NCBI RefSeq assembly: GCF_001293125.1
Contig: NZ_CP009312.1
Location: 1,277,447-1,341,446 of the forward strand
Source: Lawsonella clevelandensis
Lineage (GTDB): Bacteria > Actinomycetota > Actinomycetes > Mycobacteriales > Mycobacteriaceae
Length of the DNA: 64,000 nt
Direction: 5' to 3'
Part shown: piece after piece, positions 1-9,088 of the stretch
Numbering within the stretch: the first letter of the stretch is position 1
Layout of the letters: every line of letters starts with the position of its first letter
The notes under the pieces: model-generated
What the model saw: the letters and a program-made list of their open reading frames with translations, nothing else
What the model was told of the DNA's origin: nothing
Databases searched by the model: none
Program-made: the position numbers and the translations under genes

Positions 1-1077
1 CTGCACACTCAGCTCACCGTGGATGAAGGCCATGACGTTGAAGGCGCGTTGGGGTGCGTTCTTGGTCCAGCGAAGGCCGGTCCAGTATTCACGGGCGGAG
101 AGGTCGCCCACTTTGCTTAGGGGAACGCGGGCGACGGCTAAGCCACCGACTTCGCGGCCTTGGCGGCTGCCGAATTCGTAGAGGTAGTCGCCGCGTTTAG
201 CGAAGGATACTTGCTGGAATTTGGCGTAATTTCCTTGTGGGCGGATGAGGATGGTCTGCCAGGTTTTGCCGTGGTCGTAGGAGGCGGAGATCCCGGAGCG
301 TGAGGTGAGCCATTTGCGGCTGTCGCCGACGAGCCGGGAGACCGACTGCCAGCCCACGTATTGCACGCCTTTGTAGCTGAAAGCGCCGGTAGGGATCTTG
401 GAGCGTTCGAAGCCGTTGATATGGGCGGAGTGGATGGCTTCGCGGGCTTTGCCGTCCTTTCCCACTTCCCAACGTTCCAGCTGGAGACCGTCACCGTAGG
501 CCAGGTCGTGGGTGAAAGCAAGGGTGTTGGAGCGCATCCGGCGATTGCCGTAGTAGTTGATGCCGATAGTGTCACCGAAGATAACAAAAGTGCCGCCTTT
601 ACCATCATCCCAGCTGACAGCGACGTCACCTCCCCACACATCGGCATTCCGACAAGGGAGACAGGAGACCCCCAAGAGGGGGAAGACGCCCACTTTGAAG
701 GTGCCGCCGTAGGGGTAGGGAGGAAGAACGACAAGTCCGGTGCGTCCGTTGCGGAGGGGGACCGGGTCGGGAACGAGAGGGAGGGTGGGGACGGGGATAA
801 CGGGTGCTTGGAAGTTGGTGTGGAGGGCATCGGCGGTGCGCGAGCGGCCTTCGGTGAGCCAGGAGGGCACCTGTGCTACTTGGGGTAGATCGCGTTGTGC
901 GAGGGCGCTGTCGGTGACGGGGCGGGCTTGGCCAATGGGCATGGGCTGGCTGCGCAGAACCCGGTTGAGGTGGTTGGCAGCAGCGGGGGTGGTGGGGGAG
1001 AGGAGCGTGAGCCCAAGTGTAGAGATGACGCCAAGGCTCAGGGCAGTGGTGCGCAGGAGTCGGCGGTGCAGCGTCAT
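1..1077 (-). CDS. Secreted DUF4185-type protein (3' end cut by window edge)
   Basis: An open frame runs without a stop from the ATG at 1077 to the left edge, so the C-terminus lies outside. Residues 1-34 look like a Sec signal peptide: basic MTLHRRLLR, a hydrophobic stretch, then PTTPAAA. The mature part has blocks VWGGDVAVSWDDGKGG, FVIFGDTIG, RSNTLAFTHD and GISASYDHGKTW, the repeated W/F-G-D and D-x-G-x-x-W blades of the DUF4185/sialidase-like propeller proteins common in mycolata. From family knowledge these are secreted carbohydrate-associated proteins of unproven function. A Cys pair CLPC (about residues 139-142) just before the first blade could form a disulfide. The family call is from remembered motifs; no enzymatic role is claimed. 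Confidence 0.75.
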   Translation of the reverse strand, partial: MTLHRRLLRTTALSLGVISTLGLTLLSPTTPAAANHLNRVLRSQPMPIGQARPVTDSALAQRDLPQVAQVPSWLTEGRSRTADALHTNFQAPVIPVPTLPLVPDPVPLRNGRTGLVVLPPYPYGGTFKVGVFPLLGVSCLPCRNADVWGGDVAVSWDDGKGGTFVIFGDTIGINYYGNRRMRSNTLAFTHDLAYGDGLQLERWEVGKDGKAREAIHSAHINGFERSKIPTGAFSYKGVQYVGWQSVSRLVGDSRKWLTSRSGISASYDHGKTWQTILIRPQGNYAKFQQVSFAKRGDYLYEFGSRQGREVGGLAVARVPLSKVGDLSAREYWTGLRWTKNAPQRAFNVMAFIHGELSVQ

Positions 1078-1295
1078 AAGTCGTCCTCTTCATTCAACTT
1101 TCGGTGGACCTGTGACAGGTGTATGTACACATGATGGCATAGAAATGGATGGCTGGAAAGGAAAATTTTGGGCAATGGGACAACAAAGAAGTGACGTATG
1201 TGACTCGTGAGACTTGGTTAATACGCTGAAAATGCTCGCCCATAGCGATACCAACCTCATGCCGCCGGTGTCTCCCTTGGACGAGGGTATAAAAA

Positions 1296-1321
1296 GACCG
1301 CCCTCCTTGAGGAGAGCGGTC
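1296..1321 (-). terminator. Intrinsic terminator of tRNA-Pro
   Basis: On the minus strand GACCGCTCTCC and GGAGGGCGGTC pair (11 bp with one G-U) around a TCAA loop and are followed by TTTTTATA. It lies just after the 3' end of the tRNA. Confidence 0.85.
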
Positions 1322-1327
1322 CTCACC

Positions 1328-1404
<77 letters not shown>

Positions 1405-1460
1405 GTTGATGCTTCACTAACTTTAGTACACCAAACAGAAAATAACGAAAATAAGCGCGG

Positions 1461-2366
1461 CTACTGGCGCGCGGTCAACTCCAGCAGCGTGACCTCCGGC
1501 GGACAGAATAGCCGGAAGGGAGCGTACGGGGAGGTTCCCAGACCGGCCGAGACATTGAGCCACAGGTGCGCGAAGCGGTGCAGCCCATGGGCTCGCTTCC
1601 GGTCGATCCCACAATTGGTGACGATGGACTTTCCATTCGGTAAACATACTTGCCCACCGTGAGTGTGGCCGGCCAAGGCAAGGTCGTAACCATCCTCGGA
1701 AAAGCGGAGCAATACCCGCGGCTCCGGGGCATGAGTGAGGCCGATGGCCACATTTGTGCCGGGGAGGGGCCTCCCTGCAATGGTTTCGTAGCGGTCGCGG
1801 TCGATATGTGGGTCGTCCACACCCGACACCATGATGTTCACTCCACGAATGTTGATGGCATGGCGTTGGTGCGTGGCGTCCTTCCATCCGCGCTCGTGGA
1901 AAGCGGCCCGCATTCCCTGCCAGGGGAGGGGTGGCCGCTTACGGAGAGTTGATTCCCCCCGCAGATAGCTCAGTGGGTTCTTGAAGTCGGGGGCAAAGTA
2001 GTCGTTGGATCCGAAGACGAAAAAGCCCGGCACATCGAGCAGTGTTCCCAACGACTGGACGACGTGGGGCACTGCTTTCGGATGAGCCAAATTGTCCCCA
2101 GTGTCGATGACGAGATCCGGGTGGATATCCCCCAATAAGCTCAGGAAATGCTGAAGTTCCTTATTCTCGGGCGTCATATGGAAATCACTGAGGTGGAGGA
2201 TACGGATGGGGTCGGAACCAGCTGGCAGTAGGGGAAGGGTTTCCTGTTTGACCACAAAGTGCGTCCGGCCCAGCGTGGCCGCGTACGCAGCTGTCACCAC
2301 ACTAGACACTGCACCTGCGGCAATGCCGCTGGCTAGGGCATACAAGGGGGGACGCTTCGGAGACAT
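1461..2366 (-). CDS. Membrane-anchored calcineurin-like metallophosphoesterase
   Basis: 301 residues with one N-terminal hydrophobic segment (about 8-30) and a metallophosphoesterase fold. Metal-ligand motifs are all present: D61-x-H63 (LSDFH), GDN at 90-92 (DTGDN), GSND at 119-122 (the GNHD motif with Ser replacing the usual Asn) and GHTHGG at 233-238. The family hydrolyses phosphomono- or diesters with two metal ions; the substrate here is unknown. It is the counterpart of Rv3683 by position, lying next to a divergent whiB gene. The penicillin-binding protein gene ponA2, which separates the two in M. tuberculosis, is absent. The ATG start fits the length of the family. Confidence 0.85.
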   Translation of the reverse strand: MSPKRPPLYALASGIAAGAVSSVVTAAYAATLGRTHFVVKQETLPLLPAGSDPIRILHLSDFHMTPENKELQHFLSLLGDIHPDLVIDTGDNLAHPKAVPHVVQSLGTLLDVPGFFVFGSNDYFAPDFKNPLSYLRGESTLRKRPPLPWQGMRAAFHERGWKDATHQRHAINIRGVNIMVSGVDDPHIDRDRYETIAGRPLPGTNVAIGLTHAPEPRVLLRFSEDGYDLALAGHTHGGQVCLPNGKSIVTNCGIDRKRAHGLHRFAHLWLNVSAGLGTSPYAPFRLFCPPEVTLLELTARQ

Positions 2367-2559
2367 GCACCAAGGGTACCTGCTTTTGAATCTGTTTGTA
2401 GCAAGGCAGTCTCATTGAAACGAATGAGACATAGATTATCCTTAAAAATTGCCATGAGTGTATTGCATCTTTGGTATAGGCACGTACGATCACTGTTATC
2501 GCCTTATATTTCCCAGCGAAGACTGTGGGCGACCGGATCTCGACATGGAGGAGCGGCCG

Positions 2560-3210
2560 ATGACGACGATCGACTCCCGTCGACAGTATGTCGACGCCGA
2601 TCAGCAACCCTCGTCTACCTCCTCTGCCCCTGCCACCCAGATGCATAGCCCGGCAGATAACCTCCCATCACTTTCCACCAAGCGCCAAGGAATTTACTCC
2701 TGGGAGCGTTCGGAATGGGTTGCCCACGCCCTCTGCCGTGAAGACGGTGGAGATTCCCTTTTCGTTAAAGGTGCCGCACAACGCGCTGCCGCTTTGCGTT
2801 GCCGCGACTGCCCCGTCCTTATCCAGTGCCGCTCGGATGCCCTCGATTCCCGCGTGGAATTTGGTGTCTGGGGCGGTATGACGGAACGCGAACGTCGTTC
2901 CATTCTCCGTCACTTCCCGGATGTGCCCTCCTGGCGTGATCTTCTCGATCCACTCAGCCGCAGCGCCACCATTGCGGAAGGGGAAGGGGATCCGGAAGGC
3001 GCGCTGGAAGCTCTCAAGACCTTAAACGTCAATACGGAACGCCGTTTCAAGCGTCATAAGTCGTCCCAGATTCAGCAGTTCACCCGCGTCCTCACCGACA
3101 TCGCTAACCGGCTGGACGCTGCCTCGGAGGATGACGACGACTCCGAGATCGAGACGCTGGAAACCCTTGAGACGCTCCGCAATTTCGGTGGTCGCGCAGA
3201 ACTCGACTAA
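2560..3210 (+). CDS. whiB4: WhiB-family iron-sulfur regulator (WhiB4-like)
   Basis: The protein has the four Wbl cysteines (about C59, C81, C84, C90; spacing CxxC then C after five) that bind a redox-sensitive [4Fe-4S] cluster, followed by the family turn GVWGGMTERER at 102-112. I chose ATG 2560 because GGAGGAG sits 7-12 nt upstream; an upstream in-frame ATG at 2458 would add an unconvincing 34-residue leader. At 216 residues it is longer than typical Wbl proteins, with a low-complexity N-terminal extension of about 45 residues and an acidic C-terminal tail (EDDDDSEIETLETLETL). The subtype WhiB4 rests on position between the Rv3683-like and RidA genes, not on sequence alone. Confidence 0.85.
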   Translation: MTTIDSRRQYVDADQQPSSTSSAPATQMHSPADNLPSLSTKRQGIYSWERSEWVAHALCREDGGDSLFVKGAAQRAAALRCRDCPVLIQCRSDALDSRVEFGVWGGMTERERRSILRHFPDVPSWRDLLDPLSRSATIAEGEGDPEGALEALKTLNVNTERRFKRHKSSQIQQFTRVLTDIANRLDAASEDDDDSEIETLETLETLRNFGGRAELD

Positions 3211-3261
3211 CGGCACCGGCAGATTCCCCCTCTTTGGTAGAACAGTCGCTACACTTGTGTC

Positions 3262-3417
3262 ATGCGATTCGAATACGCCACTGTGCCTTTGCTCACCCAC
3301 GTCACTAAGCAAATCCTCGATCAATGGGGTGCTGACGGTTGGGATCTCGTCACCGTGCTGCCTGGCCCTACCGGGGAACAGCACATCGCCTACATGAAGC
3401 GCCCACTGGAGGACTAA
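3262..3417 (+). CDS. Small conserved protein (51 aa) upstream of RidA
   Basis: A 51-residue protein starting MRFEYATVPLLTHVTK and containing QWGADGWDLVTVLPG, the compact pattern of the DUF4177-like small proteins that precede RidA in mycolata (the Rv3678A position). Its stop codon is directly followed by the RidA start (TAAATG), so the two are translationally coupled. No Shine-Dalgarno is visible. TACACT lies 7 nt before the ATG, which fits a leaderless transcript. Function unknown; the tight coupling suggests work with RidA. Confidence 0.75.
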   Translation: MRFEYATVPLLTHVTKQILDQWGADGWDLVTVLPGPTGEQHIAYMKRPLED

Positions 3418-3876
3418 ATGAACTGGGAACAACGCCTTAATGAGCTCCACATCGATCTTCCCCCGGTAGCGCCGCCCGTCGCCGCCTATGTACCTGCCAA
3501 GCGGGCCGGTAACGTTGTTTACACGTCCGGCCAGCTGGCCTTCGTGGATGGCAAACTGGGTGTCACCGGTAAAGTGGGCGACCAGGTCACCGCCGACGAG
3601 GCCTACGCAGAAGCTCGGGTGGCAGTGCTGAATGCTGTTGCGGCAGCTGCCTCCGTGTGTGGACTGAACAACATCAAGTCCATCGTGAAGGTGGTTGGGT
3701 TTGTGAACTCAGCCGAAGGCTTCACTGGCCAGGCCGGCGTCATCAATGGTGCCTCCGAGATGCTGGGGGCAATCTTTGGCCAAGCAGGCCAGCATGCACG
3801 CTCCGCGGTGGGGGTCGCAGAACTGCCTCTCGATGCGGCAGTGGAAGTGGAACTCATCGTTGAGGTTGAGGACTAA
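3418..3876 (+). CDS. RidA/YjgF-family protein
   Basis: 152 residues with the YjgF/YER057c/UK114 pattern: YVPAKRAGNVVYTSGQLAF near the N-terminus and a C-terminal block ARSAVGVAELPLDAAVEVE. RidA proteins are trimeric and hydrolyse reactive enamine/imine intermediates from PLP enzymes. This sequence resembles the longer actinobacterial branch (Rv3678c), where the classical Arg is replaced by the conserved RSAVGVAELP segment. Start ATG directly abuts the upstream small gene. Followed by a strong bidirectional terminator shared with the convergent crp gene. Confidence 0.85.
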   Translation: MNWEQRLNELHIDLPPVAPPVAAYVPAKRAGNVVYTSGQLAFVDGKLGVTGKVGDQVTADEAYAEARVAVLNAVAAAASVCGLNNIKSIVKVVGFVNSAEGFTGQAGVINGASEMLGAIFGQAGQHARSAVGVAELPLDAAVEVELIVEVED

Positions 3877-3931
3877 CACCACTCTTTACTAGGTAGTGGC
3901 CCGGCTAGCTAGTGGGCCACAGTGAAACAAA

Positions 3932-3965
3932 AAGGTGCCCCTTCCGCTTGCGGAAGGGGCACCTT
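3932..3965. terminator. Bidirectional terminator between ridA and crp
   Basis: A perfect 15-bp inverted repeat (AAGGTGCCCCTTCCG and its complement) with a 4-nt loop, A-rich upstream, sits between two convergent genes. Confidence 0.9.
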
Positions 3966-4002
3966 CATAAGCTATCAGGTGGTGCACAGTATGGTGGAGC
4001 GT

Positions 4003-4680
4003 TTAGCGGGCGCGACGGGCCAGGTGCTCGCTTTCGCAGATCACCACCGCTTTGCCGTCCAGGCGGATCCAGCCGCGGTGCGCGAACTCTGCTAGAGCCT
4101 TGTTGACGGTCTCCCGGGAAGCACCCACCAGCTGGGCAATCTCTTCCTGAGTGAGGTCGTGGTTGACGCGGACGGTGTTGCCTTCCTGGCTACCGAAGCG
4201 CTGGGCCAGCTGCAGCAAGGCCTTGGCGACGCGGCCTGGCACATCGGTGAAGATGAGGTCTGCCAGGCTGTTGTTGGTGCGGCGCAGGCGGCGGGCCAAC
4301 ACGCGGAGTAGCTGCTCGGCAATCTGGGGACGGGCGTCGAGCCAGCGGCGCAGGGCCTGCCGGTCCATGGTGTAGGTGCGGACGTCGGTGACGCAGATAC
4401 CGGAGGAGGTACGCGGGCCCGGGTCGAAGATGGAAAGTTCACCGAACATGTCGGAGGGGCCCAGGATAGCGAGGAGGTTTTCACGGCCGTCGGGCGCAGT
4501 GCGGGACAGCTTTAGTTTGCCGTCCACAATGATGTAAAGCTTGTCGCCCGGTTCGCCTTCGCGAATGATGGTGTCGCCCTTGCTGAATGATTCAGGTACC
4601 AGATCCTTCAGCAGTGCAGAAACGGAAGCTGCATCCATACCCTGGAAAATGCCAGCGCGCGCGAGAATATCCTCGTCCAC
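4003..4680 (-). CDS. glxR: Crp/Fnr-family global regulator (GlxR/Rv3676 type)
   Basis: 225 residues. An N-terminal cyclic-nucleotide-binding domain (about 20-110) contains [17 protein letters not shown] and the phosphate-binding cassette [17 protein letters not shown]-terminal winged helix follows with recognition-helix block [21 protein letters not shown]. This is the near-invariant cAMP-responsive regulator of mycolata (GlxR in Corynebacterium, CRP/Rv3676 in M. tuberculosis). The start is GTG at 4680, preceded by AGAGG on the minus strand. It is upstream of and co-directional with no other gene; the small membrane gene at 4840-5106 lies upstream in the same orientation, as in M. tuberculosis. 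Confidence 0.93.
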   Translation of the reverse strand: MDEDILARAGIFQGMDAASVSALLKDLVPESFSKGDTIIREGEPGDKLYIIVDGKLKLSRTAPDGRENLLAILGPSDMFGELSIFDPGPRTSSGICVTDVRTYTMDRQALRRWLDARPQIAEQLLRVLARRLRRTNNSLADLIFTDVPGRVAKALLQLAQRFGSQEGNTVRVNHDLTQEEIAQLVGASRETVNKALAEFAHRGWIRLDGKAVVICESEHLARRAR

Positions 4681-4839
4681 GGGTTACCTCTTCTCGAGTG
4701 GAACTAATACGAAAAGTGTAGCGCATCGCACAGTTTTTTCCGGAATATCGGGCAGTTCTGAAGGGGTGTCTTTGCTGCCGCACAACTACCCACCGATAAG
4801 AATATATGCGGAAAACCTTATGCTGCACGGGTGGGTTGG

Positions 4840-5106
4840 CTACTCCGCTGTAGTCGGTTTGTCGTCAGCCGGGGCGTTCTCCGGCTCGGTAGTCTCCAAC
4901 GGGGCACCATCCTCCACCACAATGATGGCCGTCTCCGCGGTTGCCGGAGACCCCTGTGGGGAGGTGGGGATAATAGTGACGGCAGGAGTGGTCACCACCC
5001 CAGGCTCCGGAGGGCTAACGATGGTGCGCTCCACACGGTCCATAATGAGCGCGAAGGCACCTACCGCAAAAGGCATCAGAACGAGAGCTAGTGCATACAA
5101 ACCCAT
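4840..5106 (-). CDS. Small single-span membrane protein (Rv3675 position)
   Basis: 88 residues: one N-terminal transmembrane helix (about 3-22, LYALALVLMPFAVGAFALI) and a Pro/Thr/Glu-rich extracytoplasmic tail. It sits between crp and the divergent nth, exactly where M. tuberculosis has the predicted membrane protein Rv3675. No enzymatic motif is present. A gap of about 160 nt to crp suggests separate transcription. Function unknown. Confidence 0.65.
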   Translation of the reverse strand: MGLYALALVLMPFAVGAFALIMDRVERTIVSPPEPGVVTTPAVTIIPTSPQGSPATAETAIIVVEDGAPLETTEPENAPADDKPTTAE

Positions 5107-5150
5107 ACCTTAAGTAAACACCATCCGGGCGGAAAAAGTATTCTGTGGTT

Positions 5151-5963
5151 ATGGCTGCCCCACAATCCCTCACCCCCTCCCCGGTGGAGTCGCGTCCGCG
5201 GGGGCCCCGTCATCCGGCCGCGACCGGTGCAGAGTCTCGGCGTGGACTTGTCACTCGCGCCCGCCGCATGACACGTACGCTCGCCGTCGCGTATCCCGAG
5301 GCTTACTGCGAACTCACCTTCCGCAGCCCCTTTCAACTGCTTGTAGCGACGGTGCTGTCCGCCCAGTGCACGGATGTGCGGGTGAACCAGGTTACCCCCG
5401 AATTGTTCCGGCGTTTTCCCGATGCACACGCCATGGCGGCGGCCCGTCTCGTCGAAATTGAGGAGATCATTCGCCCCACCGGCTTTTTCCGTGCCAAGGC
5501 GGCTAATATCCATGCCCTCTCCACCCAACTAGTAGAGCATTGGGACGGCGAAGTACCATCCCGCTTGGAGGATCTGGTGGCGCTTCCTGGCGTTGGTCGC
5601 AAGACTGCCAACGTGGTGCTGGGCAACGCCTTCGACACCCCTGGCCTTACCATCGATACACACTTCGGCAGGCTTGCCCGACGCTGGAAATGGACCGAGA
5701 GCGAGGACCCCGTCCAGGTGGAGAAAGAAGTAGGGGAGATTATTCCGCGGCCGGAGTGGACGGTGCTATCGCATCGCATCATCTTCCATGGGCGACGGGT
5801 CTGCCATTCGCGGCGTCCCGCCTGCGGTGCCTGCTTCCTGGCTGCGGATTGCCCCAGTTTTGGGCTCGGCCCCACCGACCCCGGTACGGCAGCGGACCTG
5901 GTGAAGGGAGAGAACCGTACAGAGTTGCTGCGCCTGGCGGGAATTGAGGAAGAAGCACAGTAG
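5151..5963 (+). CDS. nth: Endonuclease III (DNA glycosylase/AP lyase)
   Basis: 270 residues from ATG 5151 (GTG 5145 is also possible). The helix-hairpin-helix [17 protein letters not shown] carries the catalytic Lys (K151). The catalytic Asp is D169 in TIDTHFGR. The C-terminal [4Fe-4S] ligands are C218, C225, C228 and C234 in C-x6-C-x2-C-x5-C. The enzyme removes oxidised pyrimidines in base-excision repair. An N-terminal extension of about 35 residues rich in Pro/Arg precedes the fold. In M. tuberculosis a thioredoxin-like and a Nudix gene separate nth from marP; both are missing here. Confidence 0.95.
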   Translation: MAAPQSLTPSPVESRPRGPRHPAATGAESRRGLVTRARRMTRTLAVAYPEAYCELTFRSPFQLLVATVLSAQCTDVRVNQVTPELFRRFPDAHAMAAARLVEIEEIIRPTGFFRAKAANIHALSTQLVEHWDGEVPSRLEDLVALPGVGRKTANVVLGNAFDTPGLTIDTHFGRLARRWKWTESEDPVQVEKEVGEIIPRPEWTVLSHRIIFHGRRVCHSRRPACGACFLAADCPSFGLGPTDPGTAADLVKGENRTELLRLAGIEEEAQ

Positions 5964-6152
5964 CGGGGAAAGGCACAGTTGTGAGCAGCCATGTTGGCAT
6001 GTGTCCAGACGTGACTCGGCTGTTTTCTCCGGTAGGATTTTGAGAGATAACAGAGGAGAGGGCAGCGTGGGCTGCGCGGATGGGGCAGGAATAGGCTATT
6101 CAGCCACCATCTGGCGTAAACCCGCCCTGGTGCACGCACGAAGGAGGCAGAG

Positions 6153-7388
6153 GTGTCTGCACTGACATTCGACATCTTGGCCTTGCTTGCCTTCATCGTC
6201 TTCGGTGCCTACGGCTGGGTGACGGGTTTCACCCCCAGCCTGTACGGATTCTTCGGTGCCACCATCGGCATCATCATCGAGTATTTCACCCTCCCCTATA
6301 TCCTTTCCGCCACCACCAACGGGCAGCTCCGTTTTATCGTGGGCATTACCTATGGCTTTGTGCTGGTGTCTTTCTGCTCGGTGGGGGCAGAGATTCTGGG
6401 CCTCTACATTCGGGATCGGCTGGGGTTGCAGAAATCCCGCATTTCCCGCATGGCCGGCTCTTTGTTCAAGATTTTCCTGGCTGCCGTCCTCATCTGGGTG
6501 TTTTTCTCGCCCCTTTCGGTCCAACCCAATACGCACTTGGGTAAGGTGATGCGAGAATCCCGCGTGATGACCGTCATCGACACCTTCGCCCCTAATGCGG
6601 CGCAGAAAATTCCCGAGATGCTGGACGATTCTGCGCGCACCGCATCCCTCCAGCAGATGACCGGTCGGTCCTCCCAGTTCGCCGGTTCGGGTATCCCAGA
6701 CGAAAACATTGTGGAGACTCCTGCCATCGTGAAGGCCCGCCGCAGCGTGGTGAAGATTGTGGGCGAGGCGACTGACTGCCACCGCAAGCTGGAAGGCACC
6801 GGTTTCATCTACTCTCCGGGCTTGGTGGTGACAAATGCACACGTGGTGGCGGGTGCCCGGATTATTCGCGTACACACGGTAAAGGGTGTGTTCCGGGCAC
6901 GCCCCATTGTTTTTGACGCTATGCGAGATGTAGCGGTGCTGTGGGTGCCGGAGATTTCCTCGAACCGCCTGGTGCTGCCAGCGCTCTTACCTACCGACGA
7001 AACTACTGTTGAGGCCGGTCAGGCAGTGGTGGTTCCGGGCTTCCCCAACAATGGCCCCTACCGGGTGGCGCCGGCTCGTCTCCTGGAACACTTCATCCTG
7101 CAAGGGCCGGGTATTTATGGCACGACCATTGTGGAACGACAGGCTTATGCGCTGTTGGGTGGCGTGATGAGCGGTAACTCTGGTGGCCCGCTGTTGAACC
7201 TCAAGGGCCAGTACCTGGGCATTGTGTTCGGGGTGGCGACGGACAAGAACAATACCGCCTATGCGCTGAGCTACAGCGAGGTGGAGCCGGTGCTTCGGAA
7301 GGCGATGACAACCCGCGAGAAGGTGTCCACGGGGCGGTGTGTGCCGATGGAGACGGAAGTCACTCAGACGACGGTGAAGCAGAGCTAG
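6153..7388 (+). CDS. marP: MarP-type membrane serine protease
   Basis: 411 residues from GTG 6153, with AAGGAGG about 6 nt upstream. Four transmembrane helices in residues 1-125 (CvpA-like region) anchor a periplasmic trypsin-like domain. The triad is visible: H230 in VVTNAHVVAGA, D259 in AMRDVAVLW and S343 in MSGNSGGPL. In M. tuberculosis MarP (Rv3671c) is required for intrabacterial pH homeostasis in acid and cleaves the peptidoglycan hydrolase RipA. The membrane-proximal cysteines that gate the mycobacterial enzyme are plausibly C209 and others, but I did not align them. The 3' end overlaps the convergent hydrolase gene by 4 nt. Confidence 0.93.
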   Translation: MSALTFDILALLAFIVFGAYGWVTGFTPSLYGFFGATIGIIIEYFTLPYILSATTNGQLRFIVGITYGFVLVSFCSVGAEILGLYIRDRLGLQKSRISRMAGSLFKIFLAAVLIWVFFSPLSVQPNTHLGKVMRESRVMTVIDTFAPNAAQKIPEMLDDSARTASLQQMTGRSSQFAGSGIPDENIVETPAIVKARRSVVKIVGEATDCHRKLEGTGFIYSPGLVVTNAHVVAGARIIRVHTVKGVFRARPIVFDAMRDVAVLWVPEISSNRLVLPALLPTDETTVEAGQAVVVPGFPNNGPYRVAPARLLEHFILQGPGIYGTTIVERQAYALLGGVMSGNSGGPLLNLKGQYLGIVFGVATDKNNTAYALSYSEVEPVLRKAMTTREKVSTGRCVPMETEVTQTTVKQS

Positions 7389-8386
7389 CGTAGGGGAACT
7401 GCGGCTAGACGGGGCGCCCCCAGGTAGTGCACGAGCAGGCCGGAGAAGAACTGTGGAGCCTCAAGCTGGGGGTAGAAACCGCAGTGCGGCACCGTCACCA
7501 CCTGCAAACTTTCGGTGTAGCGGGTGCACTCCTTGAGTGCGTCGAGGGAGACGACGGGGTCATGTTCACCGCGGAAGGCGACGACGGGAAGGGAGAGGCG
7601 CCGTTTCATCTTTTGGGAGTAGCGGAAACCGTCTGCGCGGAAGCGGGAACGGCCCAGCCAGCGTAGGTATTCGTTAGCGCAGTACCCCACGTTGGCGATG
7701 CGGAGGGCGTCGCCGAAAACCTGCACGGTTTCTTTCCCGTCGGTGGTTTTTGTCCAGCCGGCGCTGGCACGATGCCCTAAGTAGTCCTCGATCCAGCCGG
7801 GTTGTCGCATCCGCCATTCGGGGAGGCGGGGAACTTGGGCGCTGACGAGGGGGCCAACAGTGCGGTTGTTGGTGAAAATCTTTTTGAGAAGGTCAACGCG
7901 TTGGATAAGGGGGTGTGGTGCCCCTACCACGATGAGTTTGGTGACGCCTTTACGGAACATGCGGGCCATGGTCCAGCCCACAGCGCCGCCAAGCCCGTGC
8001 CCGACGACAATGACTGTGCGGTGCCCGGTGGCACGGACTAGGCCGGCCATGTCGTTCGCGGCGGTCACCAGGTCGTAGCCGCGTGGGGGTTTGTCGGAGT
8101 TTCCATAGCCGCGAAGGTCGACAGCCATGGCGTGAAAGCCGGCTGCAGCGATGGGTTGGAGTTGGTGGTGCCAGGTCCACCAGTGTTCGCCGTAGCCGTG
8201 GAGGAGGAGGACGAGGGGCGGAAGTTCGCCTGGGGGGTGGTTGTGTTCCCAGTTGTTGGGGAGGACGTCCACAGCATGGAGGTGGATGCCGTTGGCGGAA
8301 ATAAGACGATGCCGCCATGGGCCCGGGATGCATACACTGTCCGGTTCGGGCGGTGTAGCGGGGGTCGCGTGGCGGCTATCGTTCAT
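7385..8386 (-). CDS. EphE-like alpha/beta hydrolase lacking the nucleophile
   Basis: 333 residues of the alpha/beta hydrolase fold in the position of ephE (Rv3670) next to marP. The oxyanion HG motif (LLHGYGEHWWTW), the acid D276 (FRGEHDPVV) and the His H301 (VPHCGFYP) are present. The nucleophile elbow, however, reads V-V-G-H-G-L-G-G: position 131, where epoxide hydrolases have Asp and lipases Ser, is Gly (codon GGG). As written it should not catalyse by the usual covalent mechanism. It may be a binding protein or a degenerate enzyme. No clear Shine-Dalgarno precedes the ATG. Confidence 0.8.
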   Translation of the reverse strand: MNDSRHATPATPPEPDSVCIPGPWRHRLISANGIHLHAVDVLPNNWEHNHPPGELPPLVLLLHGYGEHWWTWHHQLQPIAAAGFHAMAVDLRGYGNSDKPPRGYDLVTAANDMAGLVRATGHRTVIVVGHGLGGAVGWTMARMFRKGVTKLIVVGAPHPLIQRVDLLKKIFTNNRTVGPLVSAQVPRLPEWRMRQPGWIEDYLGHRASAGWTKTTDGKETVQVFGDALRIANVGYCANEYLRWLGRSRFRADGFRYSQKMKRRLSLPVVAFRGEHDPVVSLDALKECTRYTESLQVVTVPHCGFYPQLEAPQFFSGLLVHYLGAPRLAAVPLR

Positions 8387-8443
8387 GCCATTGAGAATAG
8401 CCCACCTGTGCGGTTTCTGTCGCGGTGTGGTGGATAGGTGCTA

Positions 8444-8959
8444 TTACTGCAGATAGGTGTATCCGCTGGGGGCAGGCTTGGTGCTGCTGGGGACGACTTC
8501 CTTCAGCTTTTCAACAGACTCGATGGTCTTTTCGGGCTTCTCGACCTGCTTCATCTTCCAGATGCCGATGCCGACGAAGATACCAGCGAAGACCAACAGC
8601 AGCAGGAAGACGATGAGGTAACCGCACCAATCCCAGGTCTCAGTACCGAGCCAGAGGGAGAACAGGTTGGCCCACATCATGATGAAGGGGAAGAAGGACA
8701 TAAGGGCAAAGACAGCGGCGACGATGAAGAAGATGCTGCCTATGGCGCCACGCTTCACCTGGAGGCCGATTTCAGCCTTGGCGAGCTCGATTTCTGAGCG
8801 AACGAGGGTAGAGACTTGTTCCGCGGCGGTCTTGGCAAGCTGGCCGATGCTGGCATCCTTGGGTTGCGGGATGGCGTCGTACATCGCGATGCCAGAGATC
8901 TGAGCGGAGGCGGCCGTATCTGCAGCCGAGTCTCCTCCGAAGCGGTCCTTGATGCTCAC
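8444..8959 (-). CDS. Holin superfamily III-like membrane protein (Rv3669 position)
   Basis: 171 residues from GTG 8959, preceded by GGAGG. A hydrophilic N-terminus with the block QLAKTAAEQVSTLVRSEIELAKAE is followed by two transmembrane helices (about 75-100 and 113-135) and a Lys-rich tail. This is the layout of the actinobacterial Holin-X / phage holin family proteins found beside ephE and marP in mycolata. They are chromosomal membrane proteins of unknown role, not evidence of a prophage: there are no phage genes nearby. Confidence 0.8.
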   Translation of the reverse strand: MSIKDRFGGDSAADTAASAQISGIAMYDAIPQPKDASIGQLAKTAAEQVSTLVRSEIELAKAEIGLQVKRGAIGSIFFIVAAVFALMSFFPFIMMWANLFSLWLGTETWDWCGYLIVFLLLLVFAGIFVGIGIWKMKQVEKPEKTIESVEKLKEVVPSSTKPAPSGYTYLQ

Positions 8960-9088
8960 TGTTCCTCCAAAATAAAGATTGGGAAATTCCCGTAACTTCT
9001 ATGGTGCCACGAAATGCTGGGCTATACCTAGAGTCTCGGAAACAATGTTGTGTACATGGGGGGCTGTTCTTGCCCGTATTTTACCCCG

